Below are positions 53,001-60,915 of a stretch of DNA of 64,000 nt, in pieces. The stretch is from positions 6,677,310-6,741,309 of the forward strand of contig JAJEKV010000025.1 in NCBI GenBank assembly GCA_021234155.1, read 5' to 3'. The notes beneath the pieces were generated by a model. That model ran no database searches. It worked only from the letters and a program-made list of their open reading frames with translations, and was not told where the DNA came from. This DNA comes from Isoetes taiwanensis (lineage: Eukaryota; Streptophyta; Lycopodiopsida; Isoetales; Isoetaceae). Position 1 is the first letter of the stretch. Every line of letters starts with the position of its first letter. Position numbers and translations under genes: made by a program.

Positions 53001-54945
53001 AGACCTGCTCAAGACTCCTGCTTGTGCACTTACAGTTCCATTTGGATCTACAAAATCCCAGAGGTCTTCCACCTCCAACACATATTTGATGGCATCCTTC
53101 CAAACCTGGAATCCTGGGCCACCTTTATACACATCTATTGTGTTCAATAAGCTTGCTGCAAATCTACTAGACATGTTGTAGCTCTGATACCACTGATAGT
53201 AATTGAGCAAAATATATATTCTTAATTTAAATGTCTAGCAAGATTTATCATTAACAACTTGACTTAGCAAGTAATAAGAGAGCCAAAATATGGTCACTAA
53301 TCCCTTAATACTTATTAATCATAGTTCAATCAATCTGTAACATAACCGTTACTATGCCCAACACTCCTGGCCGCTCCCGCTACTCCTCACAACACACTAA
53401 TCTATATATCACCCACCGTATATGAAATCCGATGGTTCAGGTGATGATATACTTTCCAAAAATGTCGTACAGGTGTCAAATCATTGCCTTTGAATTGTTG
53501 AAACCTAACCGGGTTTCATACGTATTCTTTTCACGCGTATTTTATACGGCGGAAAGCGTATGGGGCGCTGATAGACTTTAATCGCTTTAAAATTCAATTC
53601 TACGCACCTCAAAGTAAGGCAACGCCCCTTTTTCATTTTGACACTCTTCACTTACATTCACTGCCACTGCTTCTCATGAATGCATGTACAACTCATAACC
53701 TACTGCCACTGCTTCTCATAGGTAGAGTTCAATGATTTACACGACTTATATGCTGAAACCTTTCATGCATTAGTTGAAATATTCCTACCATTAGAATCAA
53801 AATCAATTTGTATGGTGGAAAGGGATGTATTGAACATTGGCTTGATTCTTTCAGCATAAGCTTTTGCAATTGTTGTGTATCAAGTAGAAAAGAAAGAAAT
53901 TGGCCTCCCATGATTCAAAACTTTAATTCAACTCATTGAGATAATTGATAATAATTTCGAATTGAAGTAGTATAAATATATTTGACATATGCATCTTCTC
54001 AAGAGCAGTTCCAATTACTTGGTACTTAATTCATGCATTATGACCTATAGTAGAGCCTTCGGATAAGCTTCTTTTATTTTACGAATAAAAATAATATCTT
54101 AAACCATTAAACGAGAAAATAGGAGAAGAATGAACGATGGCTTTTGCCTTAACAAAATACACTCCAAGAAAAGTAGATTATGGAATGCTTAAATGGAAAA
54201 TATCGAAGTTTTTTTCGTTACTCTTTTAAAACTCAATTCATTCATTTAAAAAAGATGCATTTTCTCCTTCAATTGAGTTTTAGTCAACAAATGTCTTTAT
54301 GCATATTGCAGATACATAAGATTAGTCAAAAAATACGGACTGGAAATTTCACAACCAGGTATAGAGGCACACAAAATAGTATGGAAGTTCACAAAAAGAA
54401 GGTCGGACATGGAAGTCCACAAGTGAGTATTCCATATATGTGTTTACTTTATATGCTAATTTACCTTGCAATGTCTTAATTTCTCATGTTTATTATCTTT
54501 AGGGGGATGGACGATCCTAAGTGTATTAAAGCGCCTCATAAACCACCTTGTGCGGGGTAATAATAGATATATATTCTTTATTGTAAAAAGTTTGGAGTTT
54601 TATAGGTATTTTTATCATGGTACTAATTTGAGTATTTCCCTTTTTATATCGGTCTTGGATCCCCCCCCCCCTCCCAAGGGTCCCTGGTCTATTTTATATG
54701 CAATTGCATTGGGTTGTATAGGCTTTTTGGTCTCCGTGGACGTTAAAATTGAGTTTTATTCTATTAAATTCTATTCTATCGATTTTAGTACTTTTAGTAT
54801 GTACAAGAATATTTAGTTTCTGATTGAAATTTTATCACTTTAGTTTTGCTAATTGCAATGGATTTTGATTGTTTATAGATTTGTGGAAATCATGGCCCCT
54901 GTGTTTTCACGCAAGGCATGGCGTTGTGTGTGGCATCTAATACAG
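32099..54945 (+). CDS. DUF707 family protein, eight exons, 3' end not in window
   Basis: Exons: 32099-32302, 32645-32761, 33043-33111, 33183-33298, 33369-33470, 54312-54422, 54503-54556, 54879-54945. They join in phase over 840 bases (280 codons) without a stop. Exon 1 encodes a membrane anchor (hydrophobic stretches at residues 8-28 and 45-64), expected of a type II Golgi/ER protein. Exons 3-8 carry the DUF707 signature: [94 protein letters not shown] and CVWHLIQ. Plant members are often labelled 'lysine ketoglutarate reductase trans-splicing related'; their biochemical role is not established. The linker with a LWG motif between exons 2 and 3 was not found. The C-terminal NDLVHGWG region is absent from the rest of the window, so the gene is cut off or damaged. 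Intron 4 uses a GC donor. Confidence 0.88.
33299..33368 (+). other. GC-AG intron 4 of the DUF707 gene
   Basis: Exon 4 ends TG at 33298 and the intron begins GCAAGT, the consensus of GC donors. It ends TTAG before GTGGTTTGC. Joining restores K-Q-T-K-W-W-F-A, the conserved family sequence; no GT donor nearby does so. Confidence 0.8.
33819..37648 (-). pseudogene. LINE ORF2 (endonuclease, reverse transcriptase, zf-RVT)
   Basis: Minus strand. 37648-36683 encodes the APE-type endonuclease: [35 protein letters not shown] and [11 protein letters not shown] (the SDH motif). The reverse transcriptase follows with [20 protein letters not shown] (36290-36200), [47 protein letters not shown] and [13 protein letters not shown] (YADD at about 35548-35559). 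The C-terminal zf-RVT domain (34427-33819) has [22 protein letters not shown] and [10 protein letters not shown]. Frames change near 36540-36680, 36040-36080, 35350, 34870 and 34430, so it is broken, but it is the most complete LINE protein in the window. Confidence 0.9.
37962..38555 (-). pseudogene. LINE ORF1 C-terminal part, truncated
   Basis: An open frame on the minus strand enters at the element's 5' truncation and runs to a stop at 37962, about 310 bases before ORF2. It starts with a proline/alanine-rich stretch ([17 protein letters not shown]), then [16 protein letters not shown] and a charged C-terminus ([13 protein letters not shown]). Plant LINE ORF1 proteins bind element RNA; no zinc knuckle is present in the part that remains. 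The identity rests on its position before ORF2 more than on sequence. Confidence 0.6.
38561..40405. other. intronic stretch without genes; GT-type microsatellites
   Basis: A degenerate alternating purine/pyrimidine run lies near 38990-39030 (GTGTGTGTGCGCATGCAC) and another near 40319-40365. The segments 39945-40105 and 40165-40315 are diverged copies of one another (shared ACCTAATGGC-AAGCAACC, TAGGG-TTCA, ATGACCATG-CATG). No coding region was recognised. Confidence 0.5.
40406..41143 (-). repeat. 3' LTR of the gag-only element (738 bp)
   Basis: TGATACGATTGG...CATATCA. It aligns with 42771-43797 except for the LINE fragment in the latter. Confidence 0.9.
41588..42424 (-). pseudogene. gag protein of the gag-only element
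   Basis: Minus strand. 42424-41966 encodes a retrotransposon gag core: [76 protein letters not shown] and [16 protein letters not shown]. It continues in other frames with [20 protein letters not shown] and a zinc-knuckle start CYMCGGPH near 41770-41745 whose last cysteine is lost or shifted. A basic tail ends at 41588. Upstream, 42841-42430 gives a proline-rich N-terminal region. At least two shifts are present. Gag would package element RNA, with enzymes borrowed from an autonomous partner. Confidence 0.85.
42757..42768 (-). promoter_or_regulatory. primer-binding site, tRNA-iMet type
   Basis: On the minus strand TGGTATCAGAGC, the standard initiator-methionine tRNA complement, begins two bases after the LTR end. 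It fixes the element's orientation. Confidence 0.9.
42771..43797 (-). repeat. 5' LTR of the gag-only element, with nested LINE
   Basis: Begins TGATACGATTGG and ends CCGTATCA; ACTAG follows at once. It is about 290 bases longer than the other LTR because of the LINE fragment at 42940-43255. Confidence 0.9.
42940..43255 (+). mobile_element. LINE 3' fragment nested in an LTR
   Basis: Contains the family end: GGTTTTTTCTCAAAACCC, GGTCCCATAGGCCGATTGG, GTGGACGATAAAA and a (CATTCT)n tail at about 43229-43255. The preceding 170 bases match the C-terminal end of the LINE at 16.7 kb (ATACCTTCAGGAGGTTATGG). About 25 bases of LTR sequence present in the sister LTR are missing at the junction, and no target duplication is visible. 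Confidence 0.85.
43778..43849. repeat. 36-bp tandem duplication at the LTR edge
   Basis: The unit CCCCGAGCCGCTCCGTATCA + ACTAGGACATTAAACT is present twice (43778-43813, 43814-43849). It spans the LTR end and the target duplication, so it arose after insertion. Confidence 0.9.
43903..43932. repeat. (TTATTG)n microsatellite
   Basis: About five units of TTATTG. Confidence 0.8.
43933..44733. other. intronic stretch with a ~72-bp imperfect duplication
   Basis: Between about 44525 and 44672 the words ATTCAAG(T/C)CA, CATTTCAAAA, and CTCCATTCTCTTT recur at a 72-bp step. Open frames exist (for example 44281-44676) but resemble no known protein. Nothing else was recognised. Confidence 0.4.
45451..45690 (+). 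pseudogene. integrase C-terminus with chromodomain, relic
   Basis: The frame reads [20 protein letters not shown] (the chromoviral H.VFHVSQLKK motif), then [20 protein letters not shown]. After a stop/shift near 45634 it continues [20 protein letters not shown], carrying the chromodomain EATWE motif. Chromodomains in these elements guide integration toward heterochromatin. Only this end of pol survives. Confidence 0.75.
45826..46145. repeat. ~55-bp minisatellite, about six units
   Basis: Units carry CTAGAGGACGAAACCATGGT, CACGGGGTGACCCAGGGAA and GTTTCAGAAGGG. Unit edges drift, and the last unit is degenerate. It lies between the chromodomain relic and the purine tract of the Ty3 remnant. Confidence 0.85.
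46848..47418 (-). repeat. 3' LTR of the copia element
   Basis: TGATAGTAATTGAGC...CCTTTCA. A purine-rich tract on the minus strand (CTGAAGGAGGAG) precedes it. Confidence 0.95.
47432..47910 (-). pseudogene. copia RNase H domain
   Basis: The frame 47686-47432 contains [40 protein letters not shown] and a short tail: the conserved C-terminal end of copia pol (HERTKHIEVD..F and Q.AD..TK). Upstream to 47910 the domain is in broken frames. The RNase H removes element RNA during reverse transcription. Confidence 0.88.
47912..48929 (-). pseudogene. copia reverse transcriptase, broken
   Basis: Minus-strand frames 48929-48621 ([50 protein letters not shown]), 48607-48251 ([34 protein letters not shown] with catalytic YVDD), 48392-48147 ([29 protein letters not shown]) and 48112-47912 ([20 protein letters not shown]). 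Three shifts separate them. The sequence copied from the element RNA would integrate via the upstream integrase, but no intact enzyme remains. Confidence 0.92.
48936..50150 (-). pseudogene. copia integrase, broken
   Basis: The frame from about 50150 gives a GAG-pre-integrase end ([23 protein letters not shown]), then 50096-49722: [46 protein letters not shown] and [16 protein letters not shown], which carry the first two catalytic aspartates of DDE. Frames are lost below 49722, with relics of the C-terminal region ([14 protein letters not shown]) at 49145-48936. It would insert element cDNA. Confidence 0.88.
50171..50590 (-). pseudogene. copia gag C-terminus with two zinc knuckles
   Basis: The frame 50533-50171 reads [20 protein letters not shown], then the two knuckles [14 protein letters not shown] and [14 protein letters not shown] and a basic tail [14 protein letters not shown]. 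The pre-integrase region follows within about 20 codons, so the aspartic protease normally found here is absent. The nucleocapsid would bind element RNA. Confidence 0.88.
50600..52745. other. ~2.1-kb foreign DNA inside copia gag
   Basis: Copia gag stops at about 52746 (LLENEI) and resumes near 50590. The DNA between has no copia similarity. Its upper end (52618-52742) is shared with 61488-61612. A tRNA-like B-box word (AGTTCGAGCCCC) occurs near 51417-51428. No open frame is recognised (the longest are 51526-51756 plus and 52288-51965 minus). The class is unknown. Confidence 0.65.
52618..52742. repeat. ~125-bp dispersed repeat, copy 1
   Basis: Shares CACTCTAGATGTACGCATTA, AAATCATA, and CCCCCTGTTATTATGCTACA with 61488-61612. 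Both copies stop at TGCTACATAT, which may be an element end (TGTAGCATAATAACAGGGGG on the minus strand). Confidence 0.75.
52746..53174 (-). pseudogene. copia gag N-terminus
   Basis: The ATG at 53174 lies seven bases below the primer site and opens [19 protein letters not shown], then [20 protein letters not shown]. An alanine/serine-rich insertion follows, then [20 protein letters not shown] and [20 protein letters not shown]. This is the UBN2-like start of copia gag. It is broken at 52746 by the 2.1-kb insertion. Confidence 0.9.
53181..53192 (-). promoter_or_regulatory. primer-binding site, tRNA-iMet type
   Basis: TGGTATCAGAGC on the minus strand, one base after the LTR end. Confidence 0.92.
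53194..53765 (-). repeat. 5' LTR of the copia element
   Basis: 572 bases; matches 46848-47418 apart from about five differences, including a one-base insertion near 53479. TGCAT follows at 53766. Confidence 0.95.
54650..54785 (+). mobile_element. LINE 3' end inside intron 7 of the DUF707 gene
   Basis: TGGTCTCCGTGGACGTTAAAA at 54728-54748 is the diagnostic end of the microsatellite-tailed LINE family, followed by a TTCTATT-type tail. The preceding 80 bases, with a run of 13 C, match only loosely. Confidence 0.75.
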
Positions 54946-56914
54946 GTGGTTAGTTTTCTGTTGCTTTGGCAGTTCATCATATTGATATGATATTGAACCA
55001 TGTCTTCTTGACTTAAACCCAAAATCTAGATATATTTTAAAGATAGATAGATAGATACTATTAATTTGATCCATTTGCGCAGTTAGTACAAGCTTTAGTT
55101 TTCTAGAAAACCTTCCAAGCATAGCCCACCTGCCTATTTGCTAGAGGTGTTTAAGAATATACACCTGACATTCACGTCCTACAAAGATTACATATGCAAG
55201 AAAACTATCTAGATCTTAAATCCACTTAAATATGCCACTCTAAGGCATATGACTCTATGTTTATATATCTATGTATCGACCTTGATGTCATCATCTTCCA
55301 CTAACTAGAAGTCAAGAATAAAAAGTCCAATAGGAAGGTCGTGGGCTGGCCAAAATGTGGAGGATAATGTTCATGTCCGCACCATTATGCCTGGCATTGG
55401 CCTGGGTAGGGACATTTTCCTAATATACTAGGACAAAGGCAATTTCATTTATATCTCAATGTTCAAGGGAGCATAGATGACTCCAAAGAAGCATATGTAA
55501 CTAGAAAGGAGCACAAGCCATCTGTAATTTTCTCATGCATTAATGTACCCTCATCTATTCTTCAAGTGATCTATCCTTGCTACAATAATCGAGGTAGAAA
55601 CAAATTCTATAAATCTTTTGAAGCCCTTGAGTGCTTGATGGCAATTAGCAAAGAAACTGAGTATGAGAATCGATATTTTTGTCAAATTGCATAGGGAAGA
55701 ACAAAGTAGCCATTGCAAATAGATCATAGGAAGGATGAGCTATTGTAAAAACTGCTTGCATGCTGAAGGGTGTTCGACTCCATGAGAGATAGTTTGCCAA
55801 ATTTCATCTCAATTTTTCATTTTTTGATCACTGTTTTCATATCGCCTAAGTTTGAACATTAATTAAATGCATCCATGGAGAGAAAACATCAATATCTACT
55901 TACCTTGCGAGTCATCAAGGTAAGATAATTACGTCTTATCGATGATAGGAAATGGTACATGACCTTATTGTAGGCTCCACAATACAAGCAACCATTAGTT
56001 GGAAGACTATTTAAAGATAAAACTCATGTACTCCGGTCAAGACATCCTCGCCTTACTGCAAGAAAATCAAACATGCCTCTCCATCCACTCAAGGGCATAG
56101 CATTCATAAAGTAATATATAGATGAAGTGCAATAGAAAAATGTCCCTTTAGACCATGAAATATGCCTCAAAAATATACCTAGAAGAACAAGATTTTATTA
56201 GAGCAGGGAAGCTCGAATCATCATGAGAACTCGTGAACTTCCATCCTATTTTCCCACTCATAGTGCTATAGATATGGTCTACTACTTTGAAACTTGACCT
56301 CAAAGATAAGGAGTAGGAAGGCATTGTACTAGCATGATACGAGTAGTAGAAGTACTATAACCAAGTTTCCCTTTCCATGAAGAAGATGTATACTTCCAAC
56401 ATTCACCACGTTCCCAATATACCAAGTTGTTGCATCTCCAGTGTGCTACAATGAGTGCAGTGTAGTGAGTGCAGCAAGCTCATGCTATCATCCATGATTC
56501 ATTTGCCCAAAGTTGAAAGATAATGCTAGAAACCTGCTTATACACTTCTAGCAATGGCAAGAAAAAATATATATCTCGAGCAACATGCTAAGAATGTTTA
56601 ATACCCATTGCTTATACTAGAGATTAAGTTAATGATGAATTTAAATTGCAAAGATGAAGCACAATGCATCTATACAAAGCAGTCTACTGGCCCTCTCTAA
56701 GATTCCACATAAAAGGAAAGTAACACTAACCGCAACCTCTATACTCTGGTACATAGTCTTTGAATCCGTTATCTTGTTTAAAAAAACTTTCTCCAAAAAC
56801 AAAATTACGTCCCAGCTCTAGCAATACTGCTTTATGAATACTGTAAATTATGGCAATGCAATATGCCAACATAATGACATAATCATATGAAATGTTATCC
56901 AAAATAGTATAATT
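54946..56914. other. gene-free stretch
   Basis: The next DUF707 exon expected after 54945 was not found. A short GATA repeat lies near 55041-55058. The rest is AT-rich without recognised features. Confidence 0.5.
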
Positions 56915-56956
56915 GTTTTTTTTTTTTTTTTTTTGTTGGACGTCAATCAGAAGTCG

Positions 56957-57487
56957 TGTTTAGGATCCGGATTGGATAGAGTTTGGGGACAGTCCTCTCT
57001 GAGATTGTGTCCTGCAAACAACTCCTCAATAGAAAAGAAATGTCACGCGGGTTTTGCAATATAAATTGAGAGGAAGCAAGCAAAACAATAGTGATATGAA
57101 AATAAGGATCTATGAGAATACATGAAAAAGCTCCAAAAGGAGTTGAGATAATAAAATGCCTGAACTTGTCTAGAGATCTAAGTCTAATCTTCTGGTATAT
57201 ATAGTACAATGGCCCTTGCCCAAAATAGCAAAGGATCTGTCGTTTGTGGATTTTCGGTTACCTAATCCCGTGATCTCCCGTGAACTCTGCTATGACTCGT
57301 GGGATCATTATTGCCATAATGGGTGGTACTGAAATTTGGCGGGCCGTGAATTTCTTACGCCATCGAGTCACGTGGTCTCTTCTTGGTTGGCATGACCTTA
57401 GCTGTTGATGTGGATGTCTGGCCTTTGCTCTTTGGCCCTTTTCGGTACCTTAGGAATATTCCTGTGCTTTGGGGCATGGGATTAACA
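56957..57487 (-). repeat. solo LTR of the OTA-type Ty3 family
   Basis: TGTTTAGGATCC...GGGATTAACA on the plus strand, aligned to the LTR at 29385-29953. The flanks are AGTCG (56952-56956) and AGTCA (57488-57492), a 5-bp target duplication with one change. The sister LINE at 63.6 kb shows the uninterrupted site (GACTTCTGATTG), confirming insertion into the LINE 3' UTR. Confidence 0.88.
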
Positions 57488-57659
57488 AGTCAAATAAGTA
57501 AAGATGGAAAGACATGATTAAAACCACAAAGAATAAGTATAGATCCACTGAGTGAAACAACCAGCCTATGCATAAGAGTGCATATCCAAATACTCCTCAA
57601 AGATCAAGTGCCTTTTACGAGAGGAAAGTGAAGAAGAATGATAAAGACTTAACAATGCT

Positions 57660-59800
57660 ACCTTGAGCATATTGGAGAACACGGTCATCTACCACATCCA
57701 GACGTTTAAAGATTACCAGTCTCCGTCTTTTTCAGATAGCCCACAATAACCAACCTGCTGCTAAATGATAATTTGCCAAAAGCACTTGTTGACTTCTTAC
57801 TGATACTTAAAAAAGAGAAGACAACCAATCCCATACATGACTAAGGTGGCCCCACATGAGAAAACAATGCTCAATGGTCTCAGACCTCTGCTTACATACT
57901 GGACATAGATCTAATATTCTAGGGTCAAACATGTGGACAAACACATTAACCTGAAGACATCTATGAAGAATCTGCCACCAAAATACTGCCACTTTAGGAT
58001 GAAATAGCTTACCCATGCCTAAGTCCACGTCTGCTGTCGTTGATGAGGAGAGAATTGAAGGGGCCGCTTATTAGGAGGAGGAAAAAGACCGTACCAGGCA
58101 ACAACTTATATATAGAGTTCACAAATCTGCTCCTTACTCTCCTAATGACACACTCTGGCAGAATAGGTTGTAGATAATCAGTAACTTTTTGCCAAAGAGC
58201 TCTATCCCATCGCCTCTAACACGAACTTTAACTGAAAAGCCTCTCATTGTCACATTTAAGGGTCTGGACGGGACTTGAACCCACTACCTCTGGAGTGGTA
58301 GCTGTGCAGCCTAACCAAAAAGGCCACGATGATTTGGATGAAACCAAATCACACGCTCCAGACCTGATAGTTAATCGTCACACTATCCTCCCCTCACGGC
58401 CCCCCCCCTCCTTGAAGGCTTGCAACCGGGGGATTGGGGGCGGACCGAACTCGATCTGCAAGGGACTGAACACCGAGGAGTGTGAAGACAACCATCTGGA
58501 CCCCCAACCCTATTACGGGTTGCCCACACCACTATGGCATGAGTATGGCCTTTTCGGTTAGGCTGCACAGCTACCACTCCAGAGGTAGTGGGTTTAAGTC
58601 CCGTCCAGACCCTTAAATGTGACAGTATGATTTGGATGAAACCAAATCACACGCTCCAGACCTGATAGTTAATTGTCACACTCATGTCTAGCCATTTTTC
58701 AATGTCTTTGAGTCAATGGATGCACAATAAAGTGGTGCATTCTCAGCTAGGGGGATCCACCAATAAGGAGCAGTGAATTGGATACAAGCAGTTGGGTTGA
58801 TGTGAAATAACGTTTTGACTGTATGCCAGAAATCAAACAAGTCTTTTAAAACGGAAGAAGCATTAGAATAAGGCCACAAATCATAGAATAGACTCCATGG
58901 AAGAACCAGTTTAAGTATGGCTTTACCAAAAGGATACAATAGGTAAGAGCCTGTGTAATGAGCCGTAACCTAGGAGAATCATCCTTACCCACGAGTGTCC
59001 TCTAAATGAATTTAGAGATCATGACCTTATCCTGCAAATGAAAATTTATCATGCCCAAGCCTCCAGCAACCTTAGGTTTTATACACTCAAACCATGCAAC
59101 CTTAACCGTAGCTCCTGCTTCATTTCACCCCAAATAAAATTTCTGATAACATCCACAATCTCCTAAAACTTTGACTAGGAAGAAAAAATGACAGAAGCCA
59201 TATAAACGTGAGTGTTGATTAAGACATGTCTTGGCAACTATCACCCTTCTAAGCATATAAAGTTTAGCAGCATCCCATCAAAAAAGATCGTAGCCCCTCT
59301 ATTATGACATCCCAAGCATCAGTGTTTTTGACATGAATATCCATAAGAATACCAAAATGGTTGCCTTCCATGAGGCAACACCTTCCAGGGATAAGCAAGA
59401 ACACATAGTGGGACTTCATTATCTAGAGTCCATAGAGTGGTACACTTTAGCCAACCAACCAAAACTCTAGAGGCTAAGGAAAATGTGTCTAGCAGAAGCT
59501 TTGCATTTCGGAGATTATCATCTTCTGTTATCAAGAATAGAAAGGTATCATCTATTTACTAGTTACATATGTGAGAGCCATTCTCCATATGTAGACCGCT
59601 AATGACATCATTCTCAGAAGCACTAAAAAATAATTGTGAGAGCACCTCTGCTACTATTGTAAAAAGCAACGGAGCCAAGGGGCAACCTTGGCGATCTCCT
59701 CTACCAACAAAAAAATATTGCAGAGGGCTCTTCCTGGAAGAGTATCATAGATCTTGCAGAAGTATGCAACAACCACCCTAAGGCCAATAAACACTTCTCA
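57660..59800 (-). pseudogene. LINE ORF2 relic
   Basis: Minus strand: reverse-transcriptase relics appear at about 59700-59530 (a RLPLGSVAF-like stretch from GCPLAP, then SGLHMENGSHICN and IDDTFLFLITEDDN, where YADD has become IDD) and continue LLDTFSLASRVLVGWLKCT (59490-59430). The zf-RVT domain is at 58028-57807: LFHPKVAVFWWQILHRCLQV, CPVCKQRSETIEHCFLMWGH. Many shifts are present, plus the insertion at 58248. No function is possible. Confidence 0.78.
58248..58680. mobile_element. 433-bp TRIM-like element with tRNA-like block; second repeat partly inverted
   Basis: TSD CTCAT lies at 58243-58247 and 58681-58685; the ends are TGTCACA...TGTCACA (TG...CA). The first 135 bases (58248-58382) and the last 135 (58546-58680) share their final 54 bases directly (53/54), while their first 79 bases are in opposite orientation (77/79). 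The 79-bp block read on its reverse strand contains GGTAGTGGGTTCAAGTCCCG, a B-box-like tRNA word. The internal part is 163 bases, C-rich, with no clear primer site. Class undetermined: TRIM, SINE dimer or foldback. Confidence 0.8.
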
Positions 59801-60446
59801 TAAAAAATTTTTTGCAACACAAACCATTAACATCCAACATATAAAAATTAAATCTCCCAACACATAACAACCAACACATAACAACCATTGACATTAACAA
59901 CCAACACATAACTACCATTGACATTAATTAACACAACCATTGGGTCCAACACATTTAAATTAAAATCCCCCTTAAACCCCCTTTGGTTTGGGTGCATATT
60001 CACACGAGGGGTGACTCCGGGCAACGAGAGCTGTTGGATAGGCATATTCACCCCTTATTCCTTAATCTACACCGTACATAAAGTTCCTCGTTTGTGGGGT
60101 ATGCAAGTACAAAATTTTGCTATATCAGATAACAAGATTCGCAAAAATACTATAAGATTTCAAGCGAAAATACTATATGGTGTTGATTTCATACGCAAAA
60201 ATACAATTATGAGGGCTCTCACGCCCTACATCACCCCTCGTGTGAATATGCACCCAAAACCAAAGGGGGTTTAAGGGGGATTTTAATTTAAATGTGTTGG
60301 ACCCAATGGTTGTGTTAATTAATGTCAATGGTAGTTATGTGTTGGTTGTTAATGTCAATGGTTGTTATGTGTTGGTTGTTATGTGTTGGGAGATTTAATT
60401 TTTATATGTTGGATGTTAATGATTTGTGTTGCAAAAAATTTTTTTT
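59801..60446. mobile_element. foldback element with ~213-bp inverted arms
   Basis: Arms 59802-60014 and 60234-60446 are near-perfect reverse complements: both begin AAAAAATTTTTTGCAACAC from outside and contain CACATTTAAATTAAAATCCC, CCCCCTTTGGTTT and TGCATATTCACACGAGGGGT. The central 219 bases are unpaired. No target duplication could be fixed because both ends lie in A/T runs. It sits at the 5' break of the LINE. Confidence 0.9.
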
Positions 60447-60915
60447 GCCCTTCTGGGCCTTAGAGACGCCATCCCCCAAAGTGTGACAATAATTTTAGAA
60501 TTCAAACCAGAAAAAAACTAGAATTCATTTGAGGCTTTCATCACCTGTAGCTTTTGAATTTCATCACAATAAAACAAATAGAACATAAGTAAAACTTACC
60601 ATAAAGATAGAGCAGATTGATCCCATTATTCTGAAAGTCATAAAGTTTGCGACACCCACACACAAACATTTTTCAACTGAATTTAACAAACACCCTTTGG
60701 CCTCCATGGATTCTTGTGATGAGAAACCAAAGTGGGAAACTTTTTTGCTTGTTAGCACAAGGATCTAGAAGCCTTGGAATTTGCTTAATAACTGCCTCAA
60801 AATCTAAAAATGCATGGTAATTTTTTGCAAGCTTCATTTGGAATGAGCCATAAAACAATATCCAATAGCGCAATCCTGTATTAATCAACTGGTAGGATGT
60901 GAAAGCCTACCAAAC
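60447..60915. other. gene-free stretch
   Basis: No gene, RNA gene or repeat end was recognised. Confidence 0.5.

Larger units (their letters stand above)
46848..53765 (-). mobile_element. Ty1/copia retrotransposon, both LTRs and TSD, internally deleted
   Basis: LTRs at 46848-47418 and 53194-53765 are TG...CA. The 5-bp duplication TGCAT is at 46843-46847 and 53766-53770. The LTRs differ at only about five positions of 571. Minus-strand order is gag, integrase, reverse transcriptase, RNase H, which defines Ty1/copia. The protease is missing and gag is split by about 2.1 kb of foreign DNA. It lies antisense in intron 5 of the DUF707 gene. Confidence 0.95.
33471..54311 (+). other. 20.8-kb intron 5 of the DUF707 gene
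   Basis: The donor is GATGA|GTATGC at 33470/33471 and the acceptor TTGCAG|ATAC at 54311/54312. Joined, they read [18 protein letters not shown], contiguous in the family. The intron holds a LINE (33616-38560), a gag-only LTR element (40406-43797) with a nested LINE tail, a chromovirus remnant (44734 to about 46370) and a Ty1/copia element (46848-53765). At least 17 of its 20.8 kb is mobile DNA. Confidence 0.85.
56916..59800 (-). mobile_element. LINE (L1-like), minus strand, decayed and 5'-truncated
   Basis: A T run at 56916-56934 is the poly(A) tail. The 3' UTR is split by a solo LTR (56957-57487) and ORF2 by the 433-bp element (58248-58680). The upper end meets the inverted-repeat element at about 59801. 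The copy at 62.87-63.65 kb aligns with its 3' third. Confidence 0.85.

Noticed and set aside
58256-58312. Functional tRNA gene in the 433-bp element
   Set aside because: A B-box-like word and some stem pairing exist, but no full cloverleaf or anticodon arm could be drawn, and both copies are inside a mobile element.
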